A stretch of 52,267 nucleotides of DNA from CAYSYM01 sp964435115 (GCA_964435115.1 CAYSYM010000024.1:1-52267), one strand, 5' to 3'. Positions 41,727 through 51,469 are shown, counted from the first letter of the stretch. Notes: a model not told the origin generated them from the letters alone. Program-made: numbers and translations.

Positions 41727-43702
41727 TCCAACCCGGCGGGGTTCTCGAGCGAGCTGAGGTCGCCGGTGTCCCGGGCCAGGTGGACCCCGCGAATGACGCG
41801 GCGCATCACCTTGCCACTGCGCGTCTTGGGCAGCTCGCGCACGAAGAGCACCCGGTCGGGCTTGAGCGCCTTGCCGAGCGACTTCACGATCGCCGCGGCG
41901 ACCTCCTCGCGGAGCGCGTCGGTCTCGGCCTGGCCCGGCTGCGGCACGCAGAAGACGACGACCGCCTCACCCTTCAGCTCGTCCGGCACGCCGATCGCGG
42001 CCGCCTCGGCCACGGCCGGGTGGGAGACGGCGGCCGACTCGACCTCGGCGGGGCCCAGTCGCTTGCCAGCGACCTTGATCGTGTCGTCGGAGCGGCCAAG
42101 GATGTACCAGAAGCCGTCCCTGTCGACCAGGGCCCAGTCGCCGTGGACCCAGACGCCGGGGAGGCGCGCCCAGTAGGCTTCGAGGTAGCGCTCCGGCTCG
42201 CCCCAGAAGCCACGGGTCATGCCCGGCCACGGCTGGCGGAGCACGAGCTCGCCCACCGCGCCACGCACCGGCCGGCCGGTGTCGTCCACCACGTCGGCAT
42301 CCATCCCCGGCACGGGGCCCGAGAACGAGGTGGGCTTCTGCGGGGTGAGGACCGTGCTGCTCAGGATGCCGCCGCTGACCTCGGTGCCGCCCGAGTAGTT
42401 GATGAGCGGGCAGCGTCCCCCGCCCACCAGCTCCTGGTACCAGCGCCAGGGGCCCGGGTTCCACGGCTCGCCGGACGAGCCGAGGATGCGCAGGCTGGAG
42501 CGATCGTGGCGGGTCACCCAGTCGTCGCCCGCGCGCATCAGCGCGCGTACCACCGTCGGCGCAATCCCCAGGACGGTGATGCGGTGACGCTCCACCATGT
42601 CCCACACCCGGTCCGGGTGCGGGTAGTCGGGCGTGCCATCGTACAGGAAGACCGTCGCGCCCAGGATCAAGCAGCCACTGACGAGCCAGGGCCCCATCAT
42701 CCAGCCCATGTCGGTGAACCAGAAGAAGGTGTCCGCGGGCTTCACGTCGAACAGGTGCGCCATGTCCTGGGCGCCCTTGATCGGAAACCCACCGTGGACG
42801 TGCAGCACGCCCTTCGGCTTGCCGGTTGTACCCGAGGTATAGATGATCATGTACGGGTCTTCGGGCGCGGTCCGCTCGGTCTCGGCCTCGGCCGACTGGG
42901 CGGGGACGAGGTCGTGCCACCAGACGTCCCGTCCCTCGGTCCACGGCGTGTCCTGGCGACCGGCGCGGTCGACCACGAGCAGGTGCTGGACGCTGGGGGA
43001 AGCACGGGCCGCCTCGTCGGCGTACTCCTTGGTGGCGACGAGCTTGCCCCGGCGGTAGATGCCGTCACAGGTGATGAGCAGCGTGGCCGCGCAGTCCTGG
43101 AGGCGCGCCGCCACGGCCTCGGCGCCGAAGCCGGAGAAGATGGGCGTGTAGATAGCGCCGATCTTGCCGATCGCAAGCTGCGCGACGACGACCTCCGGGA
43201 TCATCGGCAGGTAGAGGCCCACTCGGTCCCCCTGCCGAACGCCCAGCGCGCGCAGGGCGTTGGCGCAGCGGTTGGTCTCTGCGTACAGCTCGCCGTACGT
43301 CAGGCACCGCGTGGCGCCTTCCTCGCCCTCCCACACCAGGGCGACGCGGTCGCGGCTCGGACCGCGGGCGTGCCGATCGAGCGCGTTGTGGACGTAGTTG
43401 AACCGGCCGCCGAGCCACCACGTCGCCCACTCGATCCCCCGGCTGGTGTCCACGACCTGCCGGTACGGCTCGTACCAGTCCAGCTCCAGGTCTTGCGACA
43501 CCGCGTCCCAGAAGCGAGCGACATCCGCCACCGACCAGCGGAGCAGCTCGTCGAACGAAGCCAGCCCGTGGCGGTCCATGAAGCGCTTGAGGTTACTGCG
43601 GTCGACGTACTCGGGCGTGGGCCACCAACAGACCTCGAGCTGGTCGGGGGTGGCGGCCTCCGAGTCTGCGGTGCGGCCCGGGCGAAGCGGCGTCTGTGCC
43701 AT
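41705..43702 (-). CDS. Acyl-CoA synthetase of the acetyl-CoA synthetase family
   Basis: Activates a short organic acid to its CoA ester through an acyl-AMP. The Acs-type N-terminus (WWPTPEYVDRSNLKRFMDRH) is present, then the ATP loop YTSGTTGKPKG, the hinge in LGRSDDTIKVAGKRLGP and the acetylatable catalytic lysine in TRSGKVMRR. The size of 665 residues matches Acs. The acetate-specific TWWQTETGG segment is replaced by NYSGGTEVSGG, so the pocket Trp is missing and a larger acid than acetate may be the substrate. ATG 43702 starts the family region about 20 residues later. Confidence 0.88.
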   Translation of the reverse strand: MAQTPLRPGRTADSEAATPDQLEVCWWPTPEYVDRSNLKRFMDRHGLASFDELLRWSVADVARFWDAVSQDLELDWYEPYRQVVDTSRGIEWATWWLGGRFNYVHNALDRHARGPSRDRVALVWEGEEGATRCLTYGELYAETNRCANALRALGVRQGDRVGLYLPMIPEVVVAQLAIGKIGAIYTPIFSGFGAEAVAARLQDCAATLLITCDGIYRRGKLVATKEYADEAARASPSVQHLLVVDRAGRQDTPWTEGRDVWWHDLVPAQSAEAETERTAPEDPYMIIYTSGTTGKPKGVLHVHGGFPIKGAQDMAHLFDVKPADTFFWFTDMGWMMGPWLVSGCLILGATVFLYDGTPDYPHPDRVWDMVERHRITVLGIAPTVVRALMRAGDDWVTRHDRSSLRILGSSGEPWNPGPWRWYQELVGGGRCPLINYSGGTEVSGGILSSTVLTPQKPTSFSGPVPGMDADVVDDTGRPVRGAVGELVLRQPWPGMTRGFWGEPERYLEAYWARLPGVWVHGDWALVDRDGFWYILGRSDDTIKVAGKRLGPAEVESAAVSHPAVAEAAAIGVPDELKGEAVVVFCVPQPGQAETDALREEVAAAIVKSLGKALKPDRVLFVRELPKTRSGKVMRRVIRGVHLARDTGDLSSLENPAGLEEIRAAR

Positions 43703-44045
43703 GGTCGGCGCTCCCGGCGTGTCAGACGAACAGGGTGTGGGTGGCCGCGCTGCGGCCGGCCCCGGCACATGGTAGCGCTCCCTGGGGCTGGTGAGGCGGG
43801 CGCGCGGACAGTGGCGTGGGCGACGCCGCGGGCCGGAGAAAAGGAGGGAGCGCGACACGGCTGCCGGTTGGAGGCGGCCAGCAGTCGTGTACCTCGCGCT
43901 CCAGCGCCTAGTATCGCGGTCGCCTCCCCAAAATGCAAGAGCCGCCGGCCCGGTTCGTTACACGGTCGAAACAGGTACCGGGTGCCCGCGAACCCGGGAG
44001 GGGTGGCCCGGCGACGTGCTTCAATAGGGGCAGTCCGAGGCCCCC
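43703..44045. other. Divergent intergenic region between the synthetase and J-domain genes
   Basis: About 340 bp that must hold both promoters. I see an AAAAGGAGGGAG run near 43838, a somewhat AT-richer part at 43905-43965, and a 6-bp inverted repeat (CCGGGT with ACCCGG) near 43980-44000. None forms a convincing -35/-10 pair, and no gene is supported. Confidence 0.4.
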
Positions 44046-44789
44046 ATGCCCCGCGCGCCCTTCGACTCATCGGTGGATTACTACACGCTCCTGGGCGTCG
44101 CGCCGCACGCCTCGGCGAGTGAGATCCGCGCGGCCTACCGGCGGCAGGCCAAGACCTTCCACCCCGACCTGAACGCCGGCTCTGCCCGGGCGGCCGCGCG
44201 CATGGCGCGTCTGAACGTTGCCAAAGCGATCCTCCTCCACCCTGAGACGCGGGCGGCCTACGACGCGGCGCGGTGGGTCCGCTACGGGAGCGTGCCGCAG
44301 GGCGCGGCTGCCCCCAGCCACGCCAGCCCACCGCCCGCGGCGCCACGCGCCGATCGCCCGTCGGGCCACGCGCCGCGGGCGGTGGGCGCAAGCCGCGGTG
44401 GCGGACCCGGCCTGGATCGGCCGACGCTGATGCTGCTCGCGCTGGCGTTGCCGCTGCTGCTTGGCCTGCTCGTCTACGTCGTCGACGCCGCGCAGGTGGC
44501 CGCGCGACCGGTCCGTCCGCCCGCGACAGACCTGGCCCTCGGCCCCACCTCACGGCCGAACGCGGAAGGCACGGCGCGGGCGGCGTTCGCGATCGTGGCC
44601 GGCCAGGCGCCGAGCCGTCGCACTGCCAGCGCGGCCAACCAGGTGATTCGGAATCTCGTCGAAGGGTCGCCGGAGGCGGAGCTGGTTCGGGCGGCTGGCC
44701 GCCGGCTGCTGCAGGCCGCGGCTGCTAGTGATGCGGAGGCGTGGCAGCAGGCCGTGGCCGAGCTGTGCGTGCTCGCCGTGTACTGCTGA
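44046..44789 (+). CDS. J-domain membrane protein (DnaJ-like co-chaperone)
   Basis: Likely recruits a DnaK-type Hsp70 to the membrane. Residues 9-75 are a J domain: DYYTLLGVAPHASASEIRAA, the HPD motif in TFHPDLN, and the closing HPETRAAYDAARW. A disordered Ala/Pro/Arg stretch follows to about 127, then one membrane helix (about 129-148, LMLLALALPLLLGLLVYVVD). The last 90 residues are Ala-rich and probably helical, with a single Cys near the end (LCVLAVYC). Zinc-finger and substrate domains of true DnaJ are missing, so it is a specialised co-chaperone. Its client is unknown. Confidence 0.83.
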   Translation: MPRAPFDSSVDYYTLLGVAPHASASEIRAAYRRQAKTFHPDLNAGSARAAARMARLNVAKAILLHPETRAAYDAARWVRYGSVPQGAAAPSHASPPPAAPRADRPSGHAPRAVGASRGGGPGLDRPTLMLLALALPLLLGLLVYVVDAAQVAARPVRPPATDLALGPTSRPNAEGTARAAFAIVAGQAPSRRTASAANQVIRNLVEGSPEAELVRAAGRRLLQAAAASDAEAWQQAVAELCVLAVYC

Positions 44790-44915
44790 CCCCCGCAGGG
44801 GGCTTCCCCGCGCCACCCGCCCGGAAAGGTGGGCGGCGGTAAGCCGCGGGCAGAGGCCCGGGCCCACCCCTAACCCCCCAACACATGACACCTGACCCCT
44901 GATACTCGACCCCCG
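44790..44915. other. Gap between convergent genes with small hairpin and repeat words
   Basis: CCCCC (44790-44794) and GGGGG (44798-44802) form a short stem right after the J-domain gene stop, followed by CTT; a weak terminator at most. From about 44868 the sequence CCCCTAACCCCCCAACACA and following CTGACCCCTG-type words look like the repeat upstream of accD at 11174. No gene is seen. Confidence 0.35.
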
Positions 44916-45950
44916 TCATCGACTCGGCGGTAGGGCGGCCATCCGCTCCCGGATGCGACCCACGAGCTGCTGCTCGACGCAGCGTACCGCGGCCCGGACG
45001 GCGTTCTGGATGGCGTACGGCGTTGACCGCCCGTGGGCGACGACGCAGACGCCGTTCACCCCCAGGAGCGGCACCCCGCCGTACTCCTCGTAGCTCAGCC
45101 GCTGCCGGATTGCACGGAAGGCGGGCCGCAGTCCGGCGGCCAGGAGCGCGCGCAGGGGCGAGGCCGTCAGCTCGCGCCGCAGGATCTCGCTGACAGTGGC
45201 GACGACACCTTCGGCTCCCTTGACGAAGATGTTGCCCGCGAACCCGTCGACGACCACCACGTCGGCTCTGCCCGCGGTGACGTCGTTCCCCTCCACGTGC
45301 CCGACGTAGCGGATCGGGAGGGCGCGAATGAGCGGCACGGCTTCGGCGAGGAGCGCGTTGCCCTTGCCCTCCTCCGCGCCATTCGAGAGGGTGGCTACGC
45401 TCGGCTGCGGCTTGCCCAGCGCCAGCTCGGCGTAGGTGCTGCCCATCAGCGCGAACTGCGCCAGCCACTCCGGCTTGCAGTCGACGTTGGCGCCGACGTC
45501 CAGGAAGACGCAGGCGGCCTCGAGGGTAGGGATCAGGGCGGCCAGGGCGGGGCGCTCGCTCGTGATGCCCTCGATCCGGCGGAGCGTCAGCAGGGCGGTG
45601 GCGAGCACGCCGCCCGTGTTGCCCGCGGAGACGAACCCGTCCGCGTGGCCGCTCTTGACCCGCGCCAGGCCGACCGCCATGGAGGAGTCGCGCATGGTGC
45701 GGACGGCTGCTGCCGGATGCTCGCCCATTGTGATGACCCCCGGGGCGTGGACGACGGGCAGGAGGTGCTCGATCCCGGCCAGGTCGTGCCTGGCCAGCTC
45801 GGCCCGCACCGCCTCTTCGCGCCCGACGAGCTGGACCTCGTACCCCCAGGCGCGGGCGGCGCGCACGGCCCCCTCCACCGGCGCGGCCGGCGCCTGGTCG
45901 CCCCCCATCGCGTCGAGCGCAATCCGTCGCACGCCAGCCATCGGCCCCAT
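44916..45950 (-). CDS. plsX: Phosphate acyltransferase PlsX
   Basis: Makes acyl-phosphate from acyl-ACP for phospholipid synthesis at the membrane. Recognised from IALDAMGGDQAP at the start, SAGNTGGVLATALL, FLDVGANVDCKPEWLAQFA, GNDVTAGRADVVVVDGFAGN and IFVKGAEG. The size, 344 residues, is normal. ATG 45950 or the inner ATG 45941 may be used. It follows the RND transporter gene with a 33-bp gap; the usual partners fabD, fabH or rpmF are absent. Malonyl-CoA from AccAD feeds the same pathway. Confidence 0.95.
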   Translation of the reverse strand: MGPMAGVRRIALDAMGGDQAPAAPVEGAVRAARAWGYEVQLVGREEAVRAELARHDLAGIEHLLPVVHAPGVITMGEHPAAAVRTMRDSSMAVGLARVKSGHADGFVSAGNTGGVLATALLTLRRIEGITSERPALAALIPTLEAACVFLDVGANVDCKPEWLAQFALMGSTYAELALGKPQPSVATLSNGAEEGKGNALLAEAVPLIRALPIRYVGHVEGNDVTAGRADVVVVDGFAGNIFVKGAEGVVATVSEILRRELTASPLRALLAAGLRPAFRAIRQRLSYEEYGGVPLLGVNGVCVVAHGRSTPYAIQNAVRAAVRCVEQQLVGRIRERMAALPPSR

Positions 45951-45983
45951 GCTACGTCTGCCACCGCGGGCGGGCGCGCCGCC

Positions 45984-48900
45984 CTACTTCGAGCCGCCGC
46001 CGAGCGGGACGGGGGCCGGCGCTGGGCTGCGCCCCTCGTCGCTCGACGCGGGCGTGGGCTCCGGCGCGGCCTTCTTCGCCGCCGGCCGCCGCGCCCCACG
46101 GTCCCGGGCCGGGAGCCGGGTCATCACGCCCTGCAGGTCGTCCAGGAGCGTGTAGACGGCGGGCACGAGGACCAGCGTGAGGAGCGTGCTGGTGGCCAGG
46201 CCGCCAATCACGGTTACCGCCATCGGCGCGCGCCACTCGCTGCCCTGGCCGAGACGCAGGGCGAGCGGCAGCATGGCCAGGATCAGCGCGGCGGTGGTCA
46301 TCAGGATCGGCCGCAGCCGGGTGGGGCCCGCCTGGAGCAGCGCCTGGTTGCGCGCCAGCCCGTGCCGGCGCAGGGTGTTCGTGTAGTCCACCAGCAGGAT
46401 GGCATTCTTGCCGACGAGGCCGGTCAGCAGGATGAGCCCGATGAGGCTCAGCATGTTCAGCGTGTTGCCGGTCAGCACCAGCAGGCCGAAGGCGCCGACC
46501 ACGGCCAGCGGCAGGCTGAGCATGATGATGAGCGGGTAGAGCAGGCTCTCGAAGAGCGCCACCATGAGCATGTACATAAGTACCACCGAGAGTGCCAGGG
46601 CCTGGAAGATCTGGGTGAACGACTCCTCCTGGGCCTCCGCCGCGCCACCCTGGCCGATCTTGTAGCCGGCGGGCACGTCGAGCGTGTCGAGGGCGGCTTG
46701 GATCTCGCGGCTCACGTCGCCCACGGCCCGCCCGCTCACGCCGGCCGTGACGGAGACGGTGCGCTGCCGATCGCGGCGGTCGACCTGGGTTGGGCCGGTG
46801 GTGCTGGCCACCCGGGCCACCTGTCCCAGGCGGATCGTCGCGCCCCGCGGCGTCACAATCGGGATCTGTGCGACCTGCTCGACGCGCGCCCGCTCGGCGG
46901 GATCGAGGATGACCGTCACGTCCCAGCCCCGGGTGCCCTCAGGCCGGAACGTGCTGACCGTGCTGCCCGCCAGGCCGGTGCGGAGGACGCTGGCCACCTG
47001 GCCCGGGGTGAGCCCCAGGTCCGCCGCGCGCTCGCGGTCGATACTCACGGTCAGCTCCGGCTGGCCGGTGACGCCGCCGTCGCTCACGTCGGTCGTGCCG
47101 GGCGTCCGCCTGACGATCGCGGCGACCTGCCTGGCGAGCGCGGCGAGGATCTGCTGGTCGTCGCCCTGGATGCGGACGGTGATGGGGGCACTGCCGATGT
47201 TGACAAGGCTTGGCACGCTCGCCTTGACCACCGCGCCCGGGATGTCGGCGGCGTAGGTGCGCGCTTCGGCGGTGAGCTGGGCCGGCGTGCGGGTGCGCGC
47301 CCGCTTGTTCTTCAGCTCCACCTGGATGCGGGCGTACCGGGCCTGGCTGCTGGCGAAGCCCGCGCTCCCACCCACGCCGACCGAGGTCGAGACCTTCTCC
47401 ACCTCCGGCCACGCCAGGATGCGCCCCTCGATCGCGCGGGCCGCGGCATCGGTCACCGCCAGGCTCGTGCCGGCGGGCATCTCGACGTTCACCACGAGCT
47501 GGCCGATGTCGGCCTCTGGCATGAACTCGGTCGAGAGGATGCCGGTGGTCACCAGGAGGATGCCGCCGACGAATGACGCGGCGCCGACGCCGACCACCGC
47601 CCAGCGCAGGCGGAGGGCCCACCGAAGCAGGCGGGCGTAGCCGCGCTCCAGCCCGGCGTAGCCAGCGTTCCACAGGCGGGCAAAGCCCACCATGGGGTTG
47701 CGGGACGCGCCGGCGTCCTCGATCTCCCCGCTCTGGCCCCGCCGGTACCACCGACTGGCCAGCATGGGCGTGAGCGTGAACGACACGAACAGCGAGAAGA
47801 GCGTGGCCGTGGCGACCACCAGGCCGAACTGGCGGAAGTACTGGCCGACCATGCCGCCCATGAACGCGATGGGCGTGAAGACGACGATATCCACCAGCGT
47901 GATGGCGATGGCCGCGAAGCCGATCTCCGACCGGCCGTTCACGGCCGCGTCGCCGGGCGCTTCGCCGAGCTGCAGGTGCCGGAAGATGTTCTCCAGGACC
48001 ACGATCGAGTCGTCCACCAGGATGCCGACCGTGAGGGTGAGGCCCATCAGGCTCATCAGGTTCAGGCTGAAGCCCATGAAGTACATGACGCCGAGCGTCG
48101 CGACCAGGCTGGTGGGGATGGCGAGCAGCACGATCAGCGTGCTGCGGAACGTGTGCAGGAACAGCAGGAGCACCAGGCCGGTCAGCACCACCGCCTGCAT
48201 CAACTCGCGCTGGACGTCCTCGACGCTCTGGCGAATGAAGATGGACGAGTCGGCGACGACGTCGACCTTGACGTCGGGCGGCAGCTCTGGCTCGAGCCGC
48301 TGGATGGTCCGCCTGATGGCGTCGGCGGTCTCGATGGTGTTGGCGCTGGCCTGCTTGACCAGGGTGATGCCGAGCGCCGCCTGCCCGTCGGTGCGCTGGA
48401 TGCGGCTGATCTCCTTGTAGGTATCCACCACGGTCGCCACGTCGCGCAGGTAAACCGGGCCGCCAGCGGTGGCGGCCACCAGGACGCCGTTCAGCTCGGC
48501 CGGCGTCTGCGCCTGGTTGCTCAGGCGGACGCTCCACTCCTGGCCGCCCTGCGTGATCGTGCCGGCGGGGACATTCAGGTTGTCGCCGGCCAGCGCCTGG
48601 TTGACCTGCAGGATGCTCAGGCCACGTGCCTGCAGCTTCTGCTGGTCGACCCGCACCTGGATCTCCCGCTCCAGGCCGCCGATGAGGGTGACCTGGCCGA
48701 CGCCGCTCGTCGCCTCGAGCTGCTTCTGGACCCGGTCTTCGGCCAGCCGCTGAAGCTGGCCGAGGTCGCGGTTGCCGCTGAGGGACAGCAGCATGACTGG
48801 CTGCGCCAGGGGGTCGTACTTGCCGATCGTCGGCGGTTTGATGTCGGCGGGGAGCTGGCTGCGGACGGCGTTGACGCGGCGCTCGACCTCGACCGCGGTG

Positions 48901-49205
48901 TCCTTGCCGGCCTTCTCGGTGAAGACGATGACGACGCTCGAGACGCCTTCGTACGAGGAGGACTGCACGTAGTCGACGTCGTTCATCCCAGCAACGGCGT
49001 CTTCGACCTTCTTGGTGACGAGCGCGTCGACCGCCTCCGGGCCGGCGCCCGGGTAGATCGTCGTCACCGTGACGATCGGGGTGTCGAGCGCCGGGAAGAG
49101 GTCGACCCCGAGCTTGGTCCACGCGACGAGCCCGAGCACCAGCAGCCCGCCGATCACCATGAGGATGAACAGCGGCCGCCTGATCGCGATGCTGGTGAGC
49201 CACAT
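45984..49205 (-). CDS. RND family efflux transporter (HAE1/AcrB type)
   Basis: Proton-driven export pump of 1073 residues with the usual two-fold layout: helix 1 (RRPLFILMVIGGLLVLGL), a first large external domain, helices 2-6, a second external domain, helices 8-12. The proton-relay residues are present: the Asp pair in GILVDDSIVVLENI and the Lys in GLVGKNAILLVDY. The periplasmic part has DFGLTP-like GLTPGQVASVLRTG segments. A 55-residue Ala/Pro/Lys-rich tail is extra. No membrane-fusion or outer-membrane partner gene is adjacent. The substrate is unknown; drugs, lipids or toxic solutes fit the family. Confidence 0.93.
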   Translation of the reverse strand: MWLTSIAIRRPLFILMVIGGLLVLGLVAWTKLGVDLFPALDTPIVTVTTIYPGAGPEAVDALVTKKVEDAVAGMNDVDYVQSSSYEGVSSVVIVFTEKAGKDTAVEVERRVNAVRSQLPADIKPPTIGKYDPLAQPVMLLSLSGNRDLGQLQRLAEDRVQKQLEATSGVGQVTLIGGLEREIQVRVDQQKLQARGLSILQVNQALAGDNLNVPAGTITQGGQEWSVRLSNQAQTPAELNGVLVAATAGGPVYLRDVATVVDTYKEISRIQRTDGQAALGITLVKQASANTIETADAIRRTIQRLEPELPPDVKVDVVADSSIFIRQSVEDVQRELMQAVVLTGLVLLLFLHTFRSTLIVLLAIPTSLVATLGVMYFMGFSLNLMSLMGLTLTVGILVDDSIVVLENIFRHLQLGEAPGDAAVNGRSEIGFAAIAITLVDIVVFTPIAFMGGMVGQYFRQFGLVVATATLFSLFVSFTLTPMLASRWYRRGQSGEIEDAGASRNPMVGFARLWNAGYAGLERGYARLLRWALRLRWAVVGVGAASFVGGILLVTTGILSTEFMPEADIGQLVVNVEMPAGTSLAVTDAAARAIEGRILAWPEVEKVSTSVGVGGSAGFASSQARYARIQVELKNKRARTRTPAQLTAEARTYAADIPGAVVKASVPSLVNIGSAPITVRIQGDDQQILAALARQVAAIVRRTPGTTDVSDGGVTGQPELTVSIDRERAADLGLTPGQVASVLRTGLAGSTVSTFRPEGTRGWDVTVILDPAERARVEQVAQIPIVTPRGATIRLGQVARVASTTGPTQVDRRDRQRTVSVTAGVSGRAVGDVSREIQAALDTLDVPAGYKIGQGGAAEAQEESFTQIFQALALSVVLMYMLMVALFESLLYPLIIMLSLPLAVVGAFGLLVLTGNTLNMLSLIGLILLTGLVGKNAILLVDYTNTLRRHGLARNQALLQAGPTRLRPILMTTAALILAMLPLALRLGQGSEWRAPMAVTVIGGLATSTLLTLVLVPAVYTLLDDLQGVMTRLPARDRGARRPAAKKAAPEPTPASSDEGRSPAPAPVPLGGGSK

Positions 49206-49456
49206 GCGCTACTGCTAGCTCCTCGCGCTTGCCCTTCCCGGTGGCCCGGCGCGACACGCCCGCGCGGAATCCTGCCACACGCTGCCCACGCCGGCCATCT
49301 TTGCCGGACTTGCCGCGCGTGGGCTGCTCCACTGCGTGCTTGGCCAGGCCTCCTCCTACCGCTCCGCCCTGGGCTGCTCGGCTCCGGGCAGGGGCGACAA
49401 CGGGGCGCGCGGCGGGTTCCAGGCCGCGCCAGGCTGGCCGTGTGCGGAAGTCGAGG

Positions 49457-51373
49457 CTAGAAGCAGCCGCTGCCCGCCGCCACAGTGTAAGCGACGGCGC
49501 CGGACGAGCCGCCAGCCGTCGCCACGACGACGTCGTAGCTCGTGATGGTGGGCCCTGCCGTGGGTGTCGCCGTCGGCGTGGGCGTAGCGCCGGGGGTGGA
49601 CGTCGGACCGGGTGTCGGCGTGGTCGGGGGGCTGAGGGTGTTAGGCGTCGTGATGGTGACCTCGGTATCCGTCCAGCTCACCACGGTGGCCAGCCACGTC
49701 GCGCCGCCACCGATGAAGTACACCTGGCCCGTTGTCCCGAAATTGCTGCCGGTCACGCGGGCAAACTGGCCGCACGCCCCGCTGGTAGGCGCGATGCCGG
49801 AGATCGCCGGGCGGGGGAATGCTGTGCTGGTCGGAGTCGGAGTCTCCGTCAGCTCAGGTGTCGCCGTCGGCGTCGGCGTGGCGCCGAGCGGCGGCTGGGC
49901 GTTGAAGCCGGAGACGATGCACGGGGTCAGGCCGTCGGCGTAGAAGGTGAGCTCGTACCAGCCCTCGGCGGCCGGCGCGAGCGTCCACTCCCAGGCCCAG
50001 CCGCCGGGGATGGGCCGCTCGGTCGGCGTGCCGGTCTTGACCGGCCCGGTCAGCCTGACCCAGCGCACGTCGTGGCGCCGGGCGGACGTGACCGCGACGA
50101 CCACGTCCGTGCCGACCAGCGGCCTCCTGGGGACGAAGAACATCTGCTCGTCCCCGGCACAGCCGGCGGTCGAGACATCGGCGCCGAGCGTCGGGGTGCT
50201 CGCGGGGCCGGGCGTGGGCGTCGACGTGGGGAGCGACGCAGGCGTCGCCGTGGCCGCCGGCTGAGCGCTGCCCTGGCGCACGAGCCCGAGCGCCTCGGCG
50301 CCGAACGCCCCGGCCAGGACGCTGCCGGGGAGGTCACTCGGACGAGCGAGCCCGAGCGGGTCGAATGGCGCGTACTGGGCCAGGAACGTCGACCCGGCGA
50401 CCTGGAGCGCCAGGTCCGGTGGGAGGTCCGTTCCGAGCAGGACCTGCTTGAACCAGTCGCCGAGGAGGAGGCCCCCGGTCGCACCGGTCCCGCGGCGGAA
50501 CTCCATGACGCCCCGCTGGAACCGCTGGTAGACGACGTCGCCGTTGGTCGGGTCGAATGCCGGGCGGCTGGTCGGCAGCCCCCAGACTTCCAGGGCCAGC
50601 GCGGCCAGAACCCGTTCCGGGCACGCCCCCGTACCGAAGGCCTCCTCGCACGAGACGGTGCCCCGGAACGTTGCGCCGAAGTTGACCGGGAGCCCGTTCC
50701 ACCGGTCCGGGGCCGTTCGAGCCACGTAGTCGAGCACCTGGTCCAGGTAGCCCTCGGCGCCGGGCGGGGGGAGGAAGGCCGTCAGCTCGGGATCGGCCTC
50801 CGGGAAGGTCGACCCGTTGACGCGGGTGATGGGGAGGAGGTCGTCGAGGAGGTTGAGCGGTCTGGCGGATCCATCCGCCTCGAGCGCCAGCACCTGGCGC
50901 TGGAAGAGCTGGACGCGCTTGCCGAGGAGCTGGAACTCGTTGGAGACGGGGTAGCCGAAAGTCCGCACGCCGCCGCGGCGCTGGAAGTACTCCCAGAACA
51001 CGTCGTTCCAGATGGCGTACCCGGTAGCCGTGAAGACGCGCGGGTCAGCGTCGGGAGTGGCCGGTTGCGCCGTGGCCGGGGACCAGCGACCGAGCGCGCT
51101 GCCGACGAGCAGGGCGACGGCCAGGGCAGCGGCCAGACCCAGAGCCGGACGTGTGGCAGACCTCCGCGCGACGCACCCGGGCTGCACCGGCGCTGATCCG
51201 GGCCGACCTTCGACCCGCGTGCGTTGTCCCATCGAGAGCCAGCGCGACGCGCTCAGGGCGCCCCACGCGCTCTGCTGTCTGAGACGCGCGCGCAACGCGC
51301 CGACCGTGCGCGCCAGCCGAGCGCGCACGCGGCGCAGCCGGCGCCTCCAGCGCCGGACCTCGGGGTTCCGCAT
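49457..51373 (-). CDS. Secreted surface protein with FGYPVS-type repeats and an IPT/TIG domain
   Basis: After an Arg-rich N-terminus of about 70 residues comes a membrane or signal segment (LGLAAALAVALLVGSALG). The next 300 residues carry a repeated pattern seen in Chloroflexota surface proteins (YFQRRGGVRTFGYPVSNEFQ, with related TNGDVVYQRFQRGVMEFRRG). Then follow Thr/Pro linkers, a domain with CAGDEQMFFVP and WYELTFYADG, and an IPT/TIG domain (IAPTSGACGQFARVTGSNFG) interrupted by another Thr/Pro linker; the last residues are GSGCF. Function unknown. ATG 51373 has AGGAG ten bases upstream; ATG 51232 would put the signal nearer the start. Confidence 0.72.
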   Translation of the reverse strand: MRNPEVRRWRRRLRRVRARLARTVGALRARLRQQSAWGALSASRWLSMGQRTRVEGRPGSAPVQPGCVARRSATRPALGLAAALAVALLVGSALGRWSPATAQPATPDADPRVFTATGYAIWNDVFWEYFQRRGGVRTFGYPVSNEFQLLGKRVQLFQRQVLALEADGSARPLNLLDDLLPITRVNGSTFPEADPELTAFLPPPGAEGYLDQVLDYVARTAPDRWNGLPVNFGATFRGTVSCEEAFGTGACPERVLAALALEVWGLPTSRPAFDPTNGDVVYQRFQRGVMEFRRGTGATGGLLLGDWFKQVLLGTDLPPDLALQVAGSTFLAQYAPFDPLGLARPSDLPGSVLAGAFGAEALGLVRQGSAQPAATATPASLPTSTPTPGPASTPTLGADVSTAGCAGDEQMFFVPRRPLVGTDVVVAVTSARRHDVRWVRLTGPVKTGTPTERPIPGGWAWEWTLAPAAEGWYELTFYADGLTPCIVSGFNAQPPLGATPTPTATPELTETPTPTSTAFPRPAISGIAPTSGACGQFARVTGSNFGTTGQVYFIGGGATWLATVVSWTDTEVTITTPNTLSPPTTPTPGPTSTPGATPTPTATPTAGPTITSYDVVVATAGGSSGAVAYTVAAGSGCF

Positions 51374-51469
51374 GGCGGCTGGGCTCCTGGCGCCTTTATA
51401 CCGGCGCATCCACCGGGCCGGCAACGAGCCCACCACGGATCCGGGCGCCCACCCCGCAGCGGTGCCCGC

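Noticed and set aside
41780..44122. Open frame of 780 codons on the + strand opposite the acyl-CoA synthetase
   Set aside because: Antisense to a gene with full catalytic motifs, no start signal, and it runs through an intergenic region into the J-domain gene.
45033..47576. Open frame of 847 codons on the + strand opposite plsX and the RND pump
   Set aside because: It is the mirror of two secure genes on the other strand; composition is Arg/Gly/His/Gln-rich without domains, as expected for antisense frames in GC-rich DNA.
49229..51196. Open frame of 655 codons opposite the secreted IPT/TIG gene
   Set aside because: Low-complexity Arg/Gly/Ala sequence without signal peptide or domain, while the minus strand shows signal peptide, Cys pattern and IPT fold.
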